A DNA stretch of 64,000 nucleotides from Dryomyza anilis (taxonomy: Eukaryota; Arthropoda; Insecta; Diptera; Dryomyzidae): assembly GCA_951804985.1 (NCBI GenBank), contig OX638134.1, forward strand, positions 2,170,001 to 2,234,000, written 5' to 3'. Made by a program: the position numbers and the translations under genes. Shown piece by piece: positions 43,352-56,330 of the stretch (positions within the stretch are counted from its first letter, which is position 1; each line of letters opens with the position of its first letter). The notes under the pieces were generated by a model. It searched no databases and was not told the origin of the DNA. It was given only the letters and a program-made list of their open reading frames with translations.

Positions 43352-45129
43352 AAAAATATATTACAACAAAAAAAATCAAAAAAAAAAATTGACAACATTA
43401 ATTAATTTTTTTTTTTTGACAAATTTTTTGGTTGTACTTTTATTCAAACATTTCTTTACAAATAAGTTTTTTGTTTTTAAATATATTTTTTTTTTTTTGC
43501 AAAATAATTACTTTAAGCAATTTTTATAATAATAAAACAATTTAACAAAAATACATAAAGATTGTTGTTAGTTTAACGACATAAAAATATATAAAAAAAG
43601 ATAAAAATTGTTTTCATAATAATTTAAAAAAAAATGGTACACAATAAAATATTTTTTCGGAAAAAAAAAATGTTTGTGGGAAGGATTGTAATTTTTTTTC
43701 TTTTTTGGAAAAAAAAAATAAAGAAATATATGCTCGACAAGCAGAATCCTCAAAGTGTCTCTCAAATAAAACAGCTAAATCCCAAAACCTTTTAAATATT
43801 GATCATTAAGTCATTTTTCAGATGTGTCATTTTTTCAATATGTAATTGAAAAAACTAAAAGAATTAATCTGTAAAAATATAATTCACAAATATGTTATAG
43901 AGCTGCTCTTTGGAGTCTCGTTCATATCGATATTTAAAATGTTTTATTTTTGTCTCAAGTTCTTTTATATTTTTCTGTTTCCAAAATTATCTATTTTGAT
44001 TAGCAGCACCGTATTGGAAATGTATATGGAATAGCAGCAAACATGCAGTTTGACATACACGTCACGTAACGTACGCATGTACACCACTCACTCACCCTAC
44101 CCTACCTCAACCGAAACTCATTCGTGGGAGGTTCTGTGTGGAGTTGAAAAGACCGAGCCAGCCAGCTAGCGAGCGATGGCTGCCGAGCCCTGAGAGCGAT
44201 GGCCTTGGCTTTTGTATTTTTGCTATGCCACATCACGTGGTTTGGTAAGCGAATAAATAAAAATTGAAACTGTGGGGGTTTCGAGAGTGTATGGCAGAAA
44301 AGAGAACGCACGCACATTGAGTGAAACAATAACTTTAATTAAGGTATATATAAAAGCGCACACATAATTAAAATGGGGCTTAAATGGAACCATAAACCCC
44401 CCTTCCTAACCCTAATGAAATCAATTGCATTGCGACTATATAGAAGTTTAAATGTACGATTTGTATTTAATTTTTGACAGACATGTAGTAGTCTGTATTG
44501 CCTCCTGATGCGATAAATGTGACACATGTTCCATTCGATTCGCATCACTTAATGTGGTCTTCCACACCTTCGTTATGTGAACCAGGAGGTAATACTGGCC
44601 TGGCCGATGGGAATCAGTCTACAGCAACATAATCGGACACTCGGTTGCACTCGCACACATTCGTTGCTCCTCATTAACTGTACATGATGTGCGCGCAATT
44701 TCGACTGGTCACATTCATACAACAACAACAACAATTTACTCCAACACCACACACAACACAGGCCCATGAGAAGCACCCAAAGGATGTTTCGTGATCCATG
44801 CCGTGCTTCGCACTCTCATCCTTTTGTGCCTTAACTGCTGCTGCGGCTGCTACTATGGATGCGTTCTGCAGATGTCGACTGTACTTTTTCGTGCACATTT
44901 TTATTAATTCAGCCAACAACTCAATTAAAAAACAATATATACAATATACGATACATGGCACCCACCGCCTCCCACAACAACAAAAAGCAAAAAGAGTTTG
45001 TCCAATAAGTAGGAATTGGCATACAAAATGTTCGCCCTCATACTAAATACATGCTTTTAAATGGGCGTGGTCAGATCACAGTAAATTCAATAAGTTATTA
45101 TATATTGAGATATAATAATACTTATCATA
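43352..45129. other. AT-rich DNA then a unique higher-GC island (44035-45010)
   Basis: The island has ordinary complexity and no repeat signature. A minus-strand frame at 44674-44961 contains an Ala run and SRHLQNASIV and is open for 95 codons, but no splice or start signals stand out. A regulatory region or small untranslated exon of cg is possible. Confidence 0.3.
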
Positions 45130-45437
45130 GCCGCGGTAGCTCAGTGGTTAGTGCGTTGGACTGCGAGCCGAAAGGTCCCCGGTTCAAGCCTGGACTGGGG
45201 CTAATAACATCTTTTCATAGAAACATTTTTCTATACCGCGCTACCTCTCGTCAGTAAATGGCAAACCTACGAGAGTAAAACCATTGCCTATGAAAAGCTC
45301 TCACCCGCCGTTCGGATTCGGCAATAAACTGTAGGTCCCACCACTTTGAGTACAAATATAACACGCACAGCTCAAAATGGTGAGAGAGCTCGGCCGAAGT
45401 TCTATACAGGTCTGTAGCGCCAAACTATTATTTATTA
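45130..45437 (+). mobile_element. tRNA-derived SINE (family G), copy 3
   Basis: Full length, with A box TAGCTCAGTGGTTAGTG and B box GGTTCAAGCCTGG, the family body and an ATT-type tail. Target duplication TTATCATA at 45122-45129 and 45438-45445. Confidence 0.9.
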
Positions 45438-45547
45438 TTATCATACTGGAAACCAAATTAATGATTTGTTTAAATCATGTCCGTGAAATAAAAGTTGTAA
45501 TGTTCACGTTCACAAGCTCTTCAGTTTTATTTATTTTAAAAATGTTG

Positions 45548-46025
45548 GTACACACAGAAAAATACTCTTTTGGCATGAGGTTAATGGAACCAACGTTTCA
45601 ATGTTGCAACCGAAATACATTTGTTGTAACCTCATGTCATTAAAATTAACATACCTTATTTAACGACAACCGAAATCTTAGTGCGTGCAACTGCACATTC
45701 GGTTGCCTTAACGTCATGATTGCTTTTTTAATTCTGTCAAAATTGACATTGGTTCATTTGTTACGGCAATTTAGTACATTATGTCAATTGGCAACCTCGT
45801 GTCTATCAATTGTTCGGTTGCCAAATTTTTGCCAACTATTATGGATAAATACAGAAATAAAGAAACGTAAATATGTATACATATAGAATCCTTTATGCAT
45901 TGACAATTTTGTTTTTATTTTTTTCGCCCACTACTTCCAGAAATACAGTGGTTCTTGTCACCGATTAAGAGGTTGTCACAATATAGAGGTTGTTGCAACT
46001 ACTTTATCAGATTGCCGCAACAAAT
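45548..46025. repeat. Repeat K, copy 1
   Basis: It starts TACACACAGAAAAATAC. GTTGCAACCGAAAT, TTGTAACCTCATG and GAGGTTGTTGCAAC words resemble the tandem block at 61040-61315. Confidence 0.5.
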
Positions 46026-47205
46026 CAGTTTTCTAATATTATAAATTATATGAAGAATTAAGAACCCCTTTCTTTGTTCTAATACGCGGTAATAAAATTT
46101 TATTTTTTGAAGCAATCTCGGAGATTTGCCATACTCTGCCGAATAGAGACATTTTTAATATGCTGCAGAGCTTAGTTTACGTTTCGGCTTGTCCAATGCA
46201 TTAATCACTTTCAAGGACTATTTAATACTAAAAATGTTTACACAAAATCTTTTTTTTATATGTATCAACTAAATTAGAATTATAACTTCTTTATATATGA
46301 ACAAAAATTCCATAAGATATGAATTGTTATTATTTTCTTTGACAGCATATCATACACTTGAAAAACAAATCAAAACTAAATCTTTATTGTTAGATTTTAA
46401 CATTATTATGATGAATCTTTTTTCCAATTCGCATCATTATGAAAATTTCAATCTTTACCCCTTTAACCGACAGACGGTCTTCGCCAGTGTTCTAATTCTA
46501 CTCCGATCGGAGTAGATCTACTACATTTCATTTGTATTTATAAGATCTACTCCTGTACTCCGGTAGTATCATTTTCTATTCCTTCTCATAATTTTCAACT
46601 CCCTTTACTAAAATCTTAACAAAAATTGCTTACATTTTTTATTATAAATAATAGAGTTAAAACTTTTTTTCTCTCTCTTGCCTTAAGTTTGACAATAATA
46701 TTCGACACTATTATGAAGAATTTAACATTCTAACAACAATGGTATTATGCAAGACATCCTGTTGAAAGGATATGCGACAGAAATGAACTCCCATGTTAAA
46801 GGAATTTATATGTATATCATTCTTTTACTTTCAAGAAAATCTCATTGTTTTAAAAACTGGTCAGATGTTAAAAAGTAAATTATAAACAGGACAGTAATCA
46901 CTGCTTTTGGAAGAACTATTAATCCATTACGACTACTCAAAGTAGAGCATTCTTTAATAGTCGAAATAAAAATTAGGATTACAATTAAAAAAAAAATCAA
47001 AAAGCAATTCTTGGTAAATTTTGATTCAATTCAGGTGTCTTTAAAAGAATAATAATAAGAGTAATCGGACAAAAAATTATTAAGAATCAAATAACTTTTT
47101 ATTTAATTCTAATCGTAATCAAAATTTTTTAATACACCTACTAAATAATTGTATATAGTCAAAAATGTTTGCATGCATAATGAGGTCGTGATAATATCTA
47201 CCCTA
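46026..47205. other. AT-rich DNA
   Basis: No supported gene or repeat. A 72-codon frame at 46297-46515 is compositionally unconvincing. Confidence 0.35.
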
Positions 47206-48302
47206 CACAGAAAAAAAAATGTACATCATATTGATGAATTCCGTTCTTCAAACTATGATTCATTGTATTGAAGAACAATTCATAATATTAATGACAAGAC
47301 ATAAATGTTATGAATGTGAACATAAATATGATGAACGCTTGGTAACTGTCGAAAAAATGTTCTTCAAAATGATGAATGTATGTGAAGAATACATTTCAAC
47401 ATATTAATGAACAAAAAACATAATATACAACATATTTTACTTCATATTGCAGAATGCTGTTCATGAAATCAAATTTCAATCAAAATATTTATTTTTCTTT
47501 CATTTTTTGCCGTACCTCTCAGTTCTCAAGTAGTTCTTGTATGTTATTTCTTATATAATGCTTGCTAGACATGCATAAATTAGTAAAATGTTTTATAATA
47601 TATTTATTTATAAATACAACTTTTTATTAATAAAAAGTTATATTTATAAAAAATATATTTTAAAATAAAAATTTTTATTTTTTTTTGAAACAATTTTTTT
47701 TTTTTTGAAAAAATGTTAACATATTAACACATTAACACACATATTAACATATTGCAATTTTTTTTTTCCAAGATTTTTTTTTTTTTAAAGTTATATTTAT
47801 AAAAAAAATATATTTACAAAAAAATATTTTTTTTTTAAGGGAAAAAAAAATGTTTGGAAAAAAAAATTTTCGCACACATTTTTTCGAAGAAACTTTTTTT
47901 TTCCATCAATTTTTTTTTCGAATACATTTTTTTTTTTGGATAATTTTTTTTCGAAAATACATTTTTTTATAACATACTTTCCAATCAAAACTTTTTTAGA
48001 ACTTTTTTCCAATTATTTTCAAATAGAAAATACTTTTTTTGAAAAATTCGTAAAAAAATAAAATTTTAAATTATACATATATATTATCATTATATTCATC
48101 AATACGACGATTACAAATTCATTGTATTGAATATTTCATTCTTCACTATGATGTTCGATAATATGATAGTATATGTGATGAATGCTATTCATCAATATGT
48201 CATTTAATGAACGGTGATATCAATATGATGAATCTGGTAGTTGGTAGAAAAATTCATAATATTTATGAATAAATTCATCATATTGATTATTTTTTTCTGT
48301 GT
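47206..48302 (+). mobile_element. MITE family C, copy 3 (uninterrupted)
   Basis: The element is 1.1 kb, CACAGAAAAAAAAATGTACA to TTATTTTTTTCTGTG, with TA on both sides. It is collinear with C1 and lacks the nested foldback. The A/T-homopolymer middle has no coding content. Confidence 0.8.
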
Positions 48303-49609
48303 ACCCTAATAGGTGAAACTTTCACTAGGATCTTTAAATGAGATCGATTGCTTATGTTGGAGAATCTGGTTTGAGTTTCGCTCTTTTAACGAAAATAATC
48401 AGAATTATGTGCTTAAAACAAGAAGTTCTGTCACTAAGATAGATATCAGTAATATATTTGTCTATTTAAAGGAACTCGAACAAAAACCCATAATTTCAAG
48501 AATAAATGTGCTACAATTTTATGAATGACGATCTTTGTTTTTTAAAATTCAAGTTTTTGATTTTTCACTCAAATTATTTGTATTTTCACAACAGCAGTAT
48601 TTATTCACAAAATAGTTCAATTAGGTCCAGTTTTTCAGTCACATTTTAAAATTAAACTTAGTTTAAACTAGATGCAATTTCGTCTATAGTCAAAAATGTA
48701 AAATATTTTAAAGACGAATTGTATATTCGGCTTAGGAACTATAAACGTTTAAAAATTGGAAACTATTTTAACTAAATTAAAACTTGCACTGAAAAATTTG
48801 ACCTTTATATTCAAATGTTCACTAAAAATAAATACTTTTTTTATTGTATTCAAATTTAAAAAAAAAAAAAAATTAGCTCTACCAACTTTGCTAATATGCA
48901 AACGGGGAATTATTATATCAATTTTCGGTTTGTAAAGAGATTTTAAATTTATAAATTACATTTTCTCGAAAATGTCAAATAGGGCTCACCCAAACACAAT
49001 TTTGCAGGCATTACATATATCTTTGGAGCTTTATGCAAACAAAAGTATTATTTCATTGCAAAGTATTATTATTATAATGACAGCCAAACATATTTTTGTT
49101 TTCGTTCAAACATATGTATTTATGTACAGAATAAATCATTTTAGGCGTTCTTGAAAACATATACATGTTTGAATGTGAAAATAATTTGATTTACATCTAA
49201 ACATATTAATGTTTATATTTTTTTTTAATCTCATTATATTAGATAATCGGATTTTCAAATCGATCCTAGAATTGACTTGTAAGAATTTTCTTCTTCGGAT
49301 TTTCTTGTTAGTGTATTGCTGTACATCAGAACCAGAGAAATAACCTTTTGCACACGTAACGTCATACAAGAACTAGCAATAAAACGAGATAATATTTGAG
49401 AAAATATCAAAATAATATTTGTAATGAAATTCAATTTTTCTAAAAATGGTAAGGATAGTTTCCTATTTAATATTAATCACTTTTAGGGTGTATCTGTTTA
49501 GACTCCTAACTTTCCCTGATTGCGAATTCCTCACGAGAATCAAATAAAGTAGCACAGATCGGATCGGGACGATTATTAGGATATCAAATATATGAGTGTT
49601 ATGACATAC
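48303..49609. other. AT-rich DNA with an L-like piece
   Basis: The block 48628-48800 (TTTTTCAGTCACATTTTAA, AAACTTAGTTTAAACTAG and an inverted end) resembles the element at 63001. The rest has no recognised feature before the donor at 49609. Confidence 0.35.
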
Positions 49610-50892
49610 CTGTTATGATGTATACGTGATGTTAAATTCCAAACCTTACATAAAACATTAAACTTTGTCCATTGTTTGTACGTGTATTCATATTATTATT
49701 ATTAATGCTTGTATCCAAAATTGCACTACGTATTCTTTTTTATTTTTTATTTTGTTCAAAGTCCAAATCGTTGAGATTTTCAAAATCACTTTTTGAATTT
49801 TTATAATTCGTTTTTCTTTTTAACTGTTAACTGTTGCTTGCACTTGCTGCCAATATGATTTCTCAAAATTTGCAAGTTTATATTTCTAACACTTTTTTAA
49901 AATTTGATTTATCGAATTTCTTTAAATTTCACAAACTTGTATATTTTTAATACTTCATATATTTTTGCTGAATTTTTCATAATTTTCACTATGTAATTTG
50001 TGCTTTTGGAGTTTGAATTCCATTAGGTTCGAGCATTGGTAATTTTTAATTTTTGCTTTTTTGCTTTTTTTGGATGTTGGCTTTGTCGAAACTTTTATTT
50101 TAAACAACACAAAATTTGAAGTCGACAAAAATGATTTGATTTTGAGATTAAATTAAGAAAAACACAATAAATTTTTGAGTAATTTTTTTTTGTTTTTGGT
50201 TGTTTTTTAAATGGATTTTGTTCAATAAAAAAGAGTTTGTTGCTATTTTTTTAAGATGGTTGTTATTGTTGCTGCTGTTTTGTTGTATCTTTTTGAAATT
50301 TTTTGCTGTAGTTGTTGGTGGTTTCCAAAATTGTTGTTGTGGGGGGGAGGCGGTTTATTAATTATTTGGCTATTTAGGTTTTGTTATTGTTGCTATTATA
50401 TTTTATTTTGTTGTTGTATTTGAGTTTGATTTTGTTATTATTGTTATTGTTGTTGTTGATGAACTGCTTGCCGAAATTTGTTGCTATTTAATTTAGTTGT
50501 TGCTTTTATTATTTTTTGTTTGTTTGTTTTTGTTTTATTGATTTTGCTGACAATTTTGCGGTAACGAACTAAAACGTATTTTTTTCTGTATTTTTGCGTA
50601 AAAATAAATTATATTTTTTTTATAATTTTAGTTAAATACAAAAAAAATGTGTTTATAAATTATTAAAACAAAACTATATTGCACTGAATGTTTTTTATTT
50701 TATTTTTTTTTGTTTTGTATTTTTTTTTTTTTTTTTGTTATGTGTTATATATTTTGTTATTTGTTTTTAATTAAATTAAATTGTTGTATTTACTTGATTG
50801 ATTATTAAAAATTAAAAATGATATTATTAAGTGAATGTTTCAACATCGTTTCAACGTAATTATTAAAAATGTTCCAAACAGTCAAAAAGCAC
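49610..50892 (-). other. Candidate upstream 5' UTR exon of cg
   Basis: On the minus strand a good acceptor (TTTCTCTCTTTTCAG) ends at 50893 and a consensus donor (AACAG|GTATGT) lies at 49610/49609. Between them the minus strand is rich in CAA and AAT triplets (for example 50240-50520), typical of fly leader exons, with no long open frame. The donor could splice to the acceptor at 32525, giving a 17-kb intron. A different minus-strand gene cannot be excluded. Confidence 0.3.
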
Positions 50893-53259
50893 CTGAAAAG
50901 AGAGAAATGAAAATGAAAAAATGGTTATATTCAGCGAATTAAAAAAACGTAGCAATATTGGTGTGCATTATGTATGTATTTAAGTATGTATATTAAGGTA
51001 TATAAATATATAATGGCACTTTATATATGTTTAAAATTTTTTAAATTTTGTTTGTTCAAAACACGTGAAACTGAAAAACGCCGAAATTGTTTTGAATAAA
51101 ATGAAAAAATTAATAAAAAAAATATTGCGAGCCATTTTTGAGTTGAAATATATATATATATTACATATATGTAGTATATGTTTATATGTATATATAGTAT
51201 ATATATGGGCGCTTTTTTCCCATGCTGCATTTCGAAAATGTCCACATTATGTTTTTGTAATTTTAGTCATTTCTTTTTGCACTTTTCACAATGTTTCAAA
51301 ATTCATGCATCTATATCCTCCATATTAATCCATATCCAATCGTATGACAAGTGAAGGTGTCTCGTTGTTTTTTTCCAAAATATAATCCTTGGGCAAGATA
51401 CTGAAATTTTTTTTAATTTTTTTTTTTTTTTACTAAATGCAAAGACTTTTAAACGACACAATTTTCCAGTTATCACACATGTCGTATGTAACTCGAGCGC
51501 GCGCCATATACCAGATTTACTTGCGCAATTTTTATGTTTTGCTATTTTTTTCACTCCAGCTAAACAACTCAACATGGCATCACTTTTTATGAAATACTTA
51601 AGAAATTCCGAAAATAAAATTCGAGTTTGTCTTCAGTAATGCAGAACAAAAAAAAATCAAGAAATGAAACCAAAATCAATTTAAAACAAAAGAAAAGACA
51701 AAATTTAAACAGCAAACGAACCAAAAACAAAAAAATTGTAAAAAAAAGATTATTTTCTTCTACTAATAAAGAACAAGTCGATGAGCGAGCGACCGCGAAA
51801 CGCACCGAAAACGGCCAAAAAGTTGAATATGAGCAAAAATCTTGGTGATGCACTCAAGAACCCATGAAAACCCGGAGTCGCAGACCCGACGACGTGAGCC
51901 GAGCGCAGCACAAACAAAAAAAACTGCAAAATGGCACGAAACGAACAACGCAAAAATAAAACTAAATAAAACAAAGCGAATAAAATCGACACAAAAAACA
52001 AAAAACAATACAAAAAAAAACTGTCCGAACAGATACGCAGATATAGCCGCAGTTACACACACACACAGTTGAACGGACAGACGGACACACACACGCACAC
52101 AGCTAGCTCCGAGTCTCAGTGCACAGATACTCTGAGTCTGTATTCTGAAGAATACACGTTACTACATAAAGGTAACTTAAAATCGCAAAAAATAAGTAAA
52201 TAACTTTTTATTAATGCTGTTGGTGCCAAATTCGCGTTCGCGACCAACCCAAAAACTGTTGATGCAGCTGTGTGTATCTGTTTGTGTCTGAGTGTCTGCT
52301 CTGCTGCGCAAGCAAAATAAAAAAACCAACAAAAAAAAAAAAACGCAAAAATAAAAACGCAAAAAAAAAAAATAAACGAAAATACAACAAAAAACTTTGC
52401 AAATTTTTTATTGAGTGGTTTTTGTTGTTTTACTTTAGCGCGCACGTTTAACAGCCCTACCGAACGGCTTAAATGAAAGCAACGCACTAACTGAACGACA
52501 ACGACGTTGCCGACGTCGGCGGCGGACAACGCCAAAAATGCCCCCAACAACAGCAACAAAAATACGGAGCCGAGCGAGCGGCGCTGAGCAAAAAATAAAA
52601 AAAAAACCACCACACAGCCACAGACAGACGGACGGACATACGTACGTACAGTACAAGCAGACAGACAGACAGATGGAGACGGACGGACACAGATACAGAT
52701 ACTTTGCTATACATTCAGATACATAGTACCTCCTATATGTATATGAATGTAGTAGATACAGATAAAATAGCATGAGTGCAGTTGAAATATTTTGTCAAAG
52801 GCGCAGCAGCTACAATGCAGGCGTTCGACGTTCAACGTTCGTACATTCGTTCATTTCTTACGTCTCCTTCGTCTGTCTCGTCAACGAGTTTATAAATAAT
52901 TAAAAATAAAAAGTCTACGAATCTCGCGTTTGGGGATGTTTCACGCAGATCATTTGTGCCACCAGTCGAGCAAAATTATTCTTCTTGTTTCCACAGCAAT
53001 ATTAATTCTTTCTCACTGCGACCGACGACAGAGAACAAACGAACGAAACGAAACGAACGAACAACGAAATAAAACGAACGAAATCGTATCGCTCAACGCC
53101 GTTCAGTTTGGTTCGTATCTACCCGTAATCAACGAGCCAAAACATTGTACATTGGAGCAAACAGCGAAATGAGCTCGCAAAAATAATCCATGCAAAAATT
53201 AATTACAACAGTGGGGCACATAGTGTATATCGCAACTCGTTTGGCGACAATTATTCGAG
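50893..53259. promoter_or_regulatory. Possible promoter/leader region, orientation unresolved
   Basis: From 51580 to 53170 the DNA becomes GC-richer, CG-containing and unique, with CA/CAGATA/GACGGACG simple runs and A-rich leader-like text on the plus strand. Open frames here (for example 51627-51848, Lys-rich) look like untranslated DNA. It lies upstream of the candidate minus-strand leader exon, so it may hold the cg promoter, a divergent plus-strand promoter, or both. Confidence 0.3.
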
Positions 53260-53900
53260 ACCCTACCCTACGGGTACATAATACGAATCGGTCCTAGTTC
53301 TGTCCCTTTTATATGAAACCAACCGGTAACTTTGACATGGCGTTGTCTAGGAGCGGTTCGTTTCACCGTACCCTACGACAACTCCATGTTTCAGTTGCCG
53401 GTTCATATAAAAGAGCCAGAACTAGAACCGGGTAACTATCTCCGAGGAACCAATCACGTGCCTAGTTTAGGAGCGGTTCGTTTCCTCGTAAAAATATTAT
53501 GAAACGGCCCTTTTATATGAAACCAACCGGTAACTTTAACGTGGCGTTGTCATGGAACGGGTGAATTAATACCTCATGCAGACCTTTAGACCTATCACTG
53601 AACTGGTCTTCAATTGGAGAATTTAAACTGAATCAAATTCTCCAATTGAAGACGAATTTAGTGATAGATCTAAAGGTTCCATGACAACGCCACGTTAAAG
53701 TTACCGGTTGGTTTCATATAAAAGGGCCGTTTCATAATATTTTCCCGTAGGGTACGAGAAAACAAACCGCTCCTAGACTAAGCACGTGATTGGTTCCTCG
53801 GAGTTAGTTAATCGGTCCTAGTCCTGGCTCTTTTATATGAACCGACAACTGAAACATGGCGTTGTCGTAGGGAGGGTCAATTAACTCCTGCATACCTTTA
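53260..53900. mobile_element. Long inverted repeat (about 640 bp)
   Basis: The arms face each other about 53625. The inner part pairs 53488-53600 with 53650-53748 (CCAACCGGTAACTTTAACGT facing its complement). The outer part pairs GGAACCAATCACGTGCCTAG with CTAAGCACGTGATTGGTTCC and CATATAAAAGAGCCAG with CTGGCTCTTTTATATG. It has no coding frame and may be a foldback transposon. Confidence 0.8.
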
Positions 53901-54458
53901 GACCTATCGCAGAACTAGTCCTCAAAATCCTTTTCTATGACCGGTATCAATGGTGCATGCAGTAAAAATATATAGATATTTTTTTATTTCTTTTTTGTAA
54001 CTTTTTTATATATTATAAATTTTATTATTTTATTTTACTTTACATTTACATTATATTTGATTTTACCTTCTCCTACATGTATTCACATTTCACTAATGAT
54101 TCCATCCTTGCATGCGTGCATTATAATTACTTGAAAGACATAGTTTATTTGAATCAATACAGTATCGAAAAACAGTCCACGAATTATAGACGCATTAGTT
54201 GCAGCATGTAAATAAATCTCGTGACTATGGTGCCACCTAGTGCATTTCGTTTCACTAGCGCCATGTTTAGCATGGACGGGATCCGTCTCCTCATGCATAC
54301 CTTTAGACTTATCACAGAACTGATCTTCAAGATCCTGTTCTTAGTAGGTGCCAATAGTACCGGTCACGTGAAAGGTAGTTTTAGAGCAATTGACACCTTT
54401 TTCTCGCAGGGGATATACATCGATAGAGTCGGTGACACAGGTTGAAATGTACCGGAAG
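53901..54458. other. Mixed DNA with decayed repeats
   Basis: CATGCATACCTTTAGACTTA near 54291 recurs at 53570 and 53886 inside the long inverted repeat. No gene is recognised. Confidence 0.35.
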
Positions 54459-54708
54459 AAGCGGCCAAGTGCCTCGGTTTTTTTAAACGGTGTAAAACAT
54501 ACTGACTTACGCACTGTCTCGTTCTAATACAGTCTAAAATGGAATTCATTTCGCACATTTGGGCAGGGGATTCAAAATTCTACTTGGAGTTCCTGAACCG
54601 AATTCAAGAACGTGCTATATATACTATAATAGGAAATGAAATTATTTCATCGTCTATTTGTTCTCTTGAGCACCGAAGGGCTGTTTGGTGTGTGAGCTTG
54701 TTTTATAG
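54459..54708 (+). pseudogene. Non-LTR retrotransposon reverse-transcriptase C-terminal fragment
   Basis: The plus-strand frame reads AAKCLGFFKRCKTY, a stop, then KMEFISHIWAG, LEFLNRIQERAIYTIIGNE and SLEHRRAVWCVSLFYR. This is the order of conserved blocks found at the C-terminal end of many insect non-LTR reverse transcriptases. It has one in-frame stop and no flanking protein, so it is a dead fragment; a SINE-body piece follows directly. Confidence 0.65.
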
Positions 54709-54739
54709 GGCTAGGACTGTCAACATCTTTAAAATAGAA

Positions 54740-54855
54740 AATGTTTTTCTATACCGCGCTACCTCTCAAGAGACACGGGCAAACCACCGAGTGTAAACAT
54801 TGCATTGAAATCACTTTCAACTTGCCGTTCGGATTCGGCATACAACCAGATGTTC
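54740..54855 (+). mobile_element. Decayed SINE G body fragment
   Basis: TTTTTCTATACCGCGCTACC and GCCGTTCGGATTCGGCA match the body of the SINE. The tRNA head and tail are missing. Confidence 0.6.
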
Positions 54856-55002
54856 CAATCTGAGGCCCTTTCTCAAGTTGGTTCGATATATTAAACATAA
54901 TTAAGATATATTTCCCAAATTCTAATATTAAATTTAAATTAGTCATTCTTGAGTTCAATGAGAATTTTGAAAATCGACAATTATCGCACGAAAAAGTCGA
55001 TT

Positions 55003-55296
55003 TAATAATAATAATAGTTTGGCGCTACAGTCCTGTATAGAACTTCGGCCGAGCTCTCTCACTATTTTGGGCTGTGCGTGTTATATTTGTACTCAAAGTG
55101 GTGGGACCTACAGTTTATTGCCGAATCCGAACGGCGGGTGAGAGCTTTTCATAGGCAATGGTTCTACTCTCGTAGATTTGCCATTTACTGACGAGAGGTA
55201 GCGCGGTATAGAAAAAGGTTTCTATGAAAAGTCCAGGCTTGAACCGGGGACCTTTCGGCTCGCAGTCCAACACACTAACCACTGAGCTACCGCGGC
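55003..55296 (-). mobile_element. tRNA-derived SINE (family G), copy 4
   Basis: The head at 55296 runs leftward (CCGCGGTAGCTCAGTGGTTA). A short deletion removes the AACATCTT block. The target duplication is CGATTTAATAAT at 54998-55009 and 55299-55310. Confidence 0.88.
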
Positions 55297-55311
55297 TACG
55301 ATTTAATAATG

Positions 55312-55583
55312 AATAGTAATAATAATATTTTGGCGCTACAGTCCTAAAGAACTTAGGCTATGCTCTCTCACCATTTTATATGTGCGTGTTATATTTGTAC
55401 TGGGAACCAACAGTTTAATGGCGAATCCAAACGGCCGGGGTGAAAGTTTTTCATGGACAGTGTTTACCCTCTGATGTATGTCATTGTCTACCGAGAGGTA
55501 GCACGGTATACAAAAAATGTTTTCATGAAAAGATGTTGTTAGCCCCAGCCCAGATTTGAACATGGGACCTTTCGGCTTGCACT
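55312..55583 (-). mobile_element. tRNA-derived SINE (family G), copy 5, degraded
   Basis: The same body runs from TTTGGCGCTACAGTCCTAAA to GATGTTGTTAGCCCCAGCCC. The B box is mutated (TTTGAACATGGG) and the A-box end is lost. Confidence 0.75.
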
Positions 55584-55739
55584 AATTTTTGATCTACCAA
55601 CGCTTAGCAATGAATTCTCACATAATTTGTAAAAGTTGTGACAAATCAACAATTTATTCGGCATAGTTATATATACAGTCTTTTGACAATGGCAGGAATT
55701 TCCGTATTAAACTGATGGAATAATAAAAATGGTTTGGTC

Positions 55740-55918
55740 CAAGAGTTCGAAATAACATAGGCTATATATAATTTGAGCTGTATGTGTTATATTTGTACTC
55801 AAAATGGTGGGACCTACAGCTCATTGCCGAATCCGAACGGCAGGGTAAAAGCTATTTCAAGACAATGTTTACTCTCAGATATCTGCCATTGTCTGTCGAG
55901 AAAAACATTTTCTATTTT
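55740..55918 (-). mobile_element. Decayed SINE G body fragment, opposite strand
   Basis: ACTCAAAATGGTGGGACCTA and TTGCCGAATCCGAACGGCAG identify it. No tRNA head is present. Confidence 0.6.
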
Positions 55919-56330
55919 AAACATATCCGGTATGGAAAAAGTATATATATTCCTGATCAGCATGACCTCCTTAGTCAAACTGTCTGTCTATCCGTCTGTC
56001 TGTTGAAATCACGATTACAGAAAACTAAAAGAGCTATATCAATGAAAGTCATAATTTAGATTTCTTGTATACCTACGCTGTCCGAACTACGTTGTTTGAA
56101 CAGAATGATAGGTCAATTGTGACCTTTGAACCGACTACTTATGTCCAAGTTCCTCATATAAAATTTACATCTACAGATCAATTTTACTTTATACCGGCTT
56201 AAGTGAACATTTTTTTCGCAAATACATACATACTTTATGCTGAAATTTAAAAAAAATCCCGTGAACCGGCCAGTGGATCCCGAAAACAAAACGAAATTCG
56301 GTACAGGTACCCATTTGTATATATGGGTAT
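55919..56330 (+). repeat. Dispersed repeat Q, copy 1
   Basis: CCGGTATGGAAAAAGTATAT, TGATCAGCATGACCTCC and repeated GTCTGTC words are typical of old insect transposon tails. It is collinear with 57905-58325. Confidence 0.6.

Noticed and set aside
45130..45205. tRNA gene
   Set aside because: The tRNA-like sequence recurs as the head of a 305-bp repeat with target duplications, and the anticodon stem has mismatches, so it is a SINE head rather than a working tRNA gene.
47797..48012. 71-codon Lys/Phe minus frame
   Set aside because: Lies within the homopolymer middle of MITE C3.
51627..51848. 73-codon Lys-rich plus frame
   Set aside because: A-rich leader-like DNA gives Lys/Asn codons by composition; no splice or conservation evidence.
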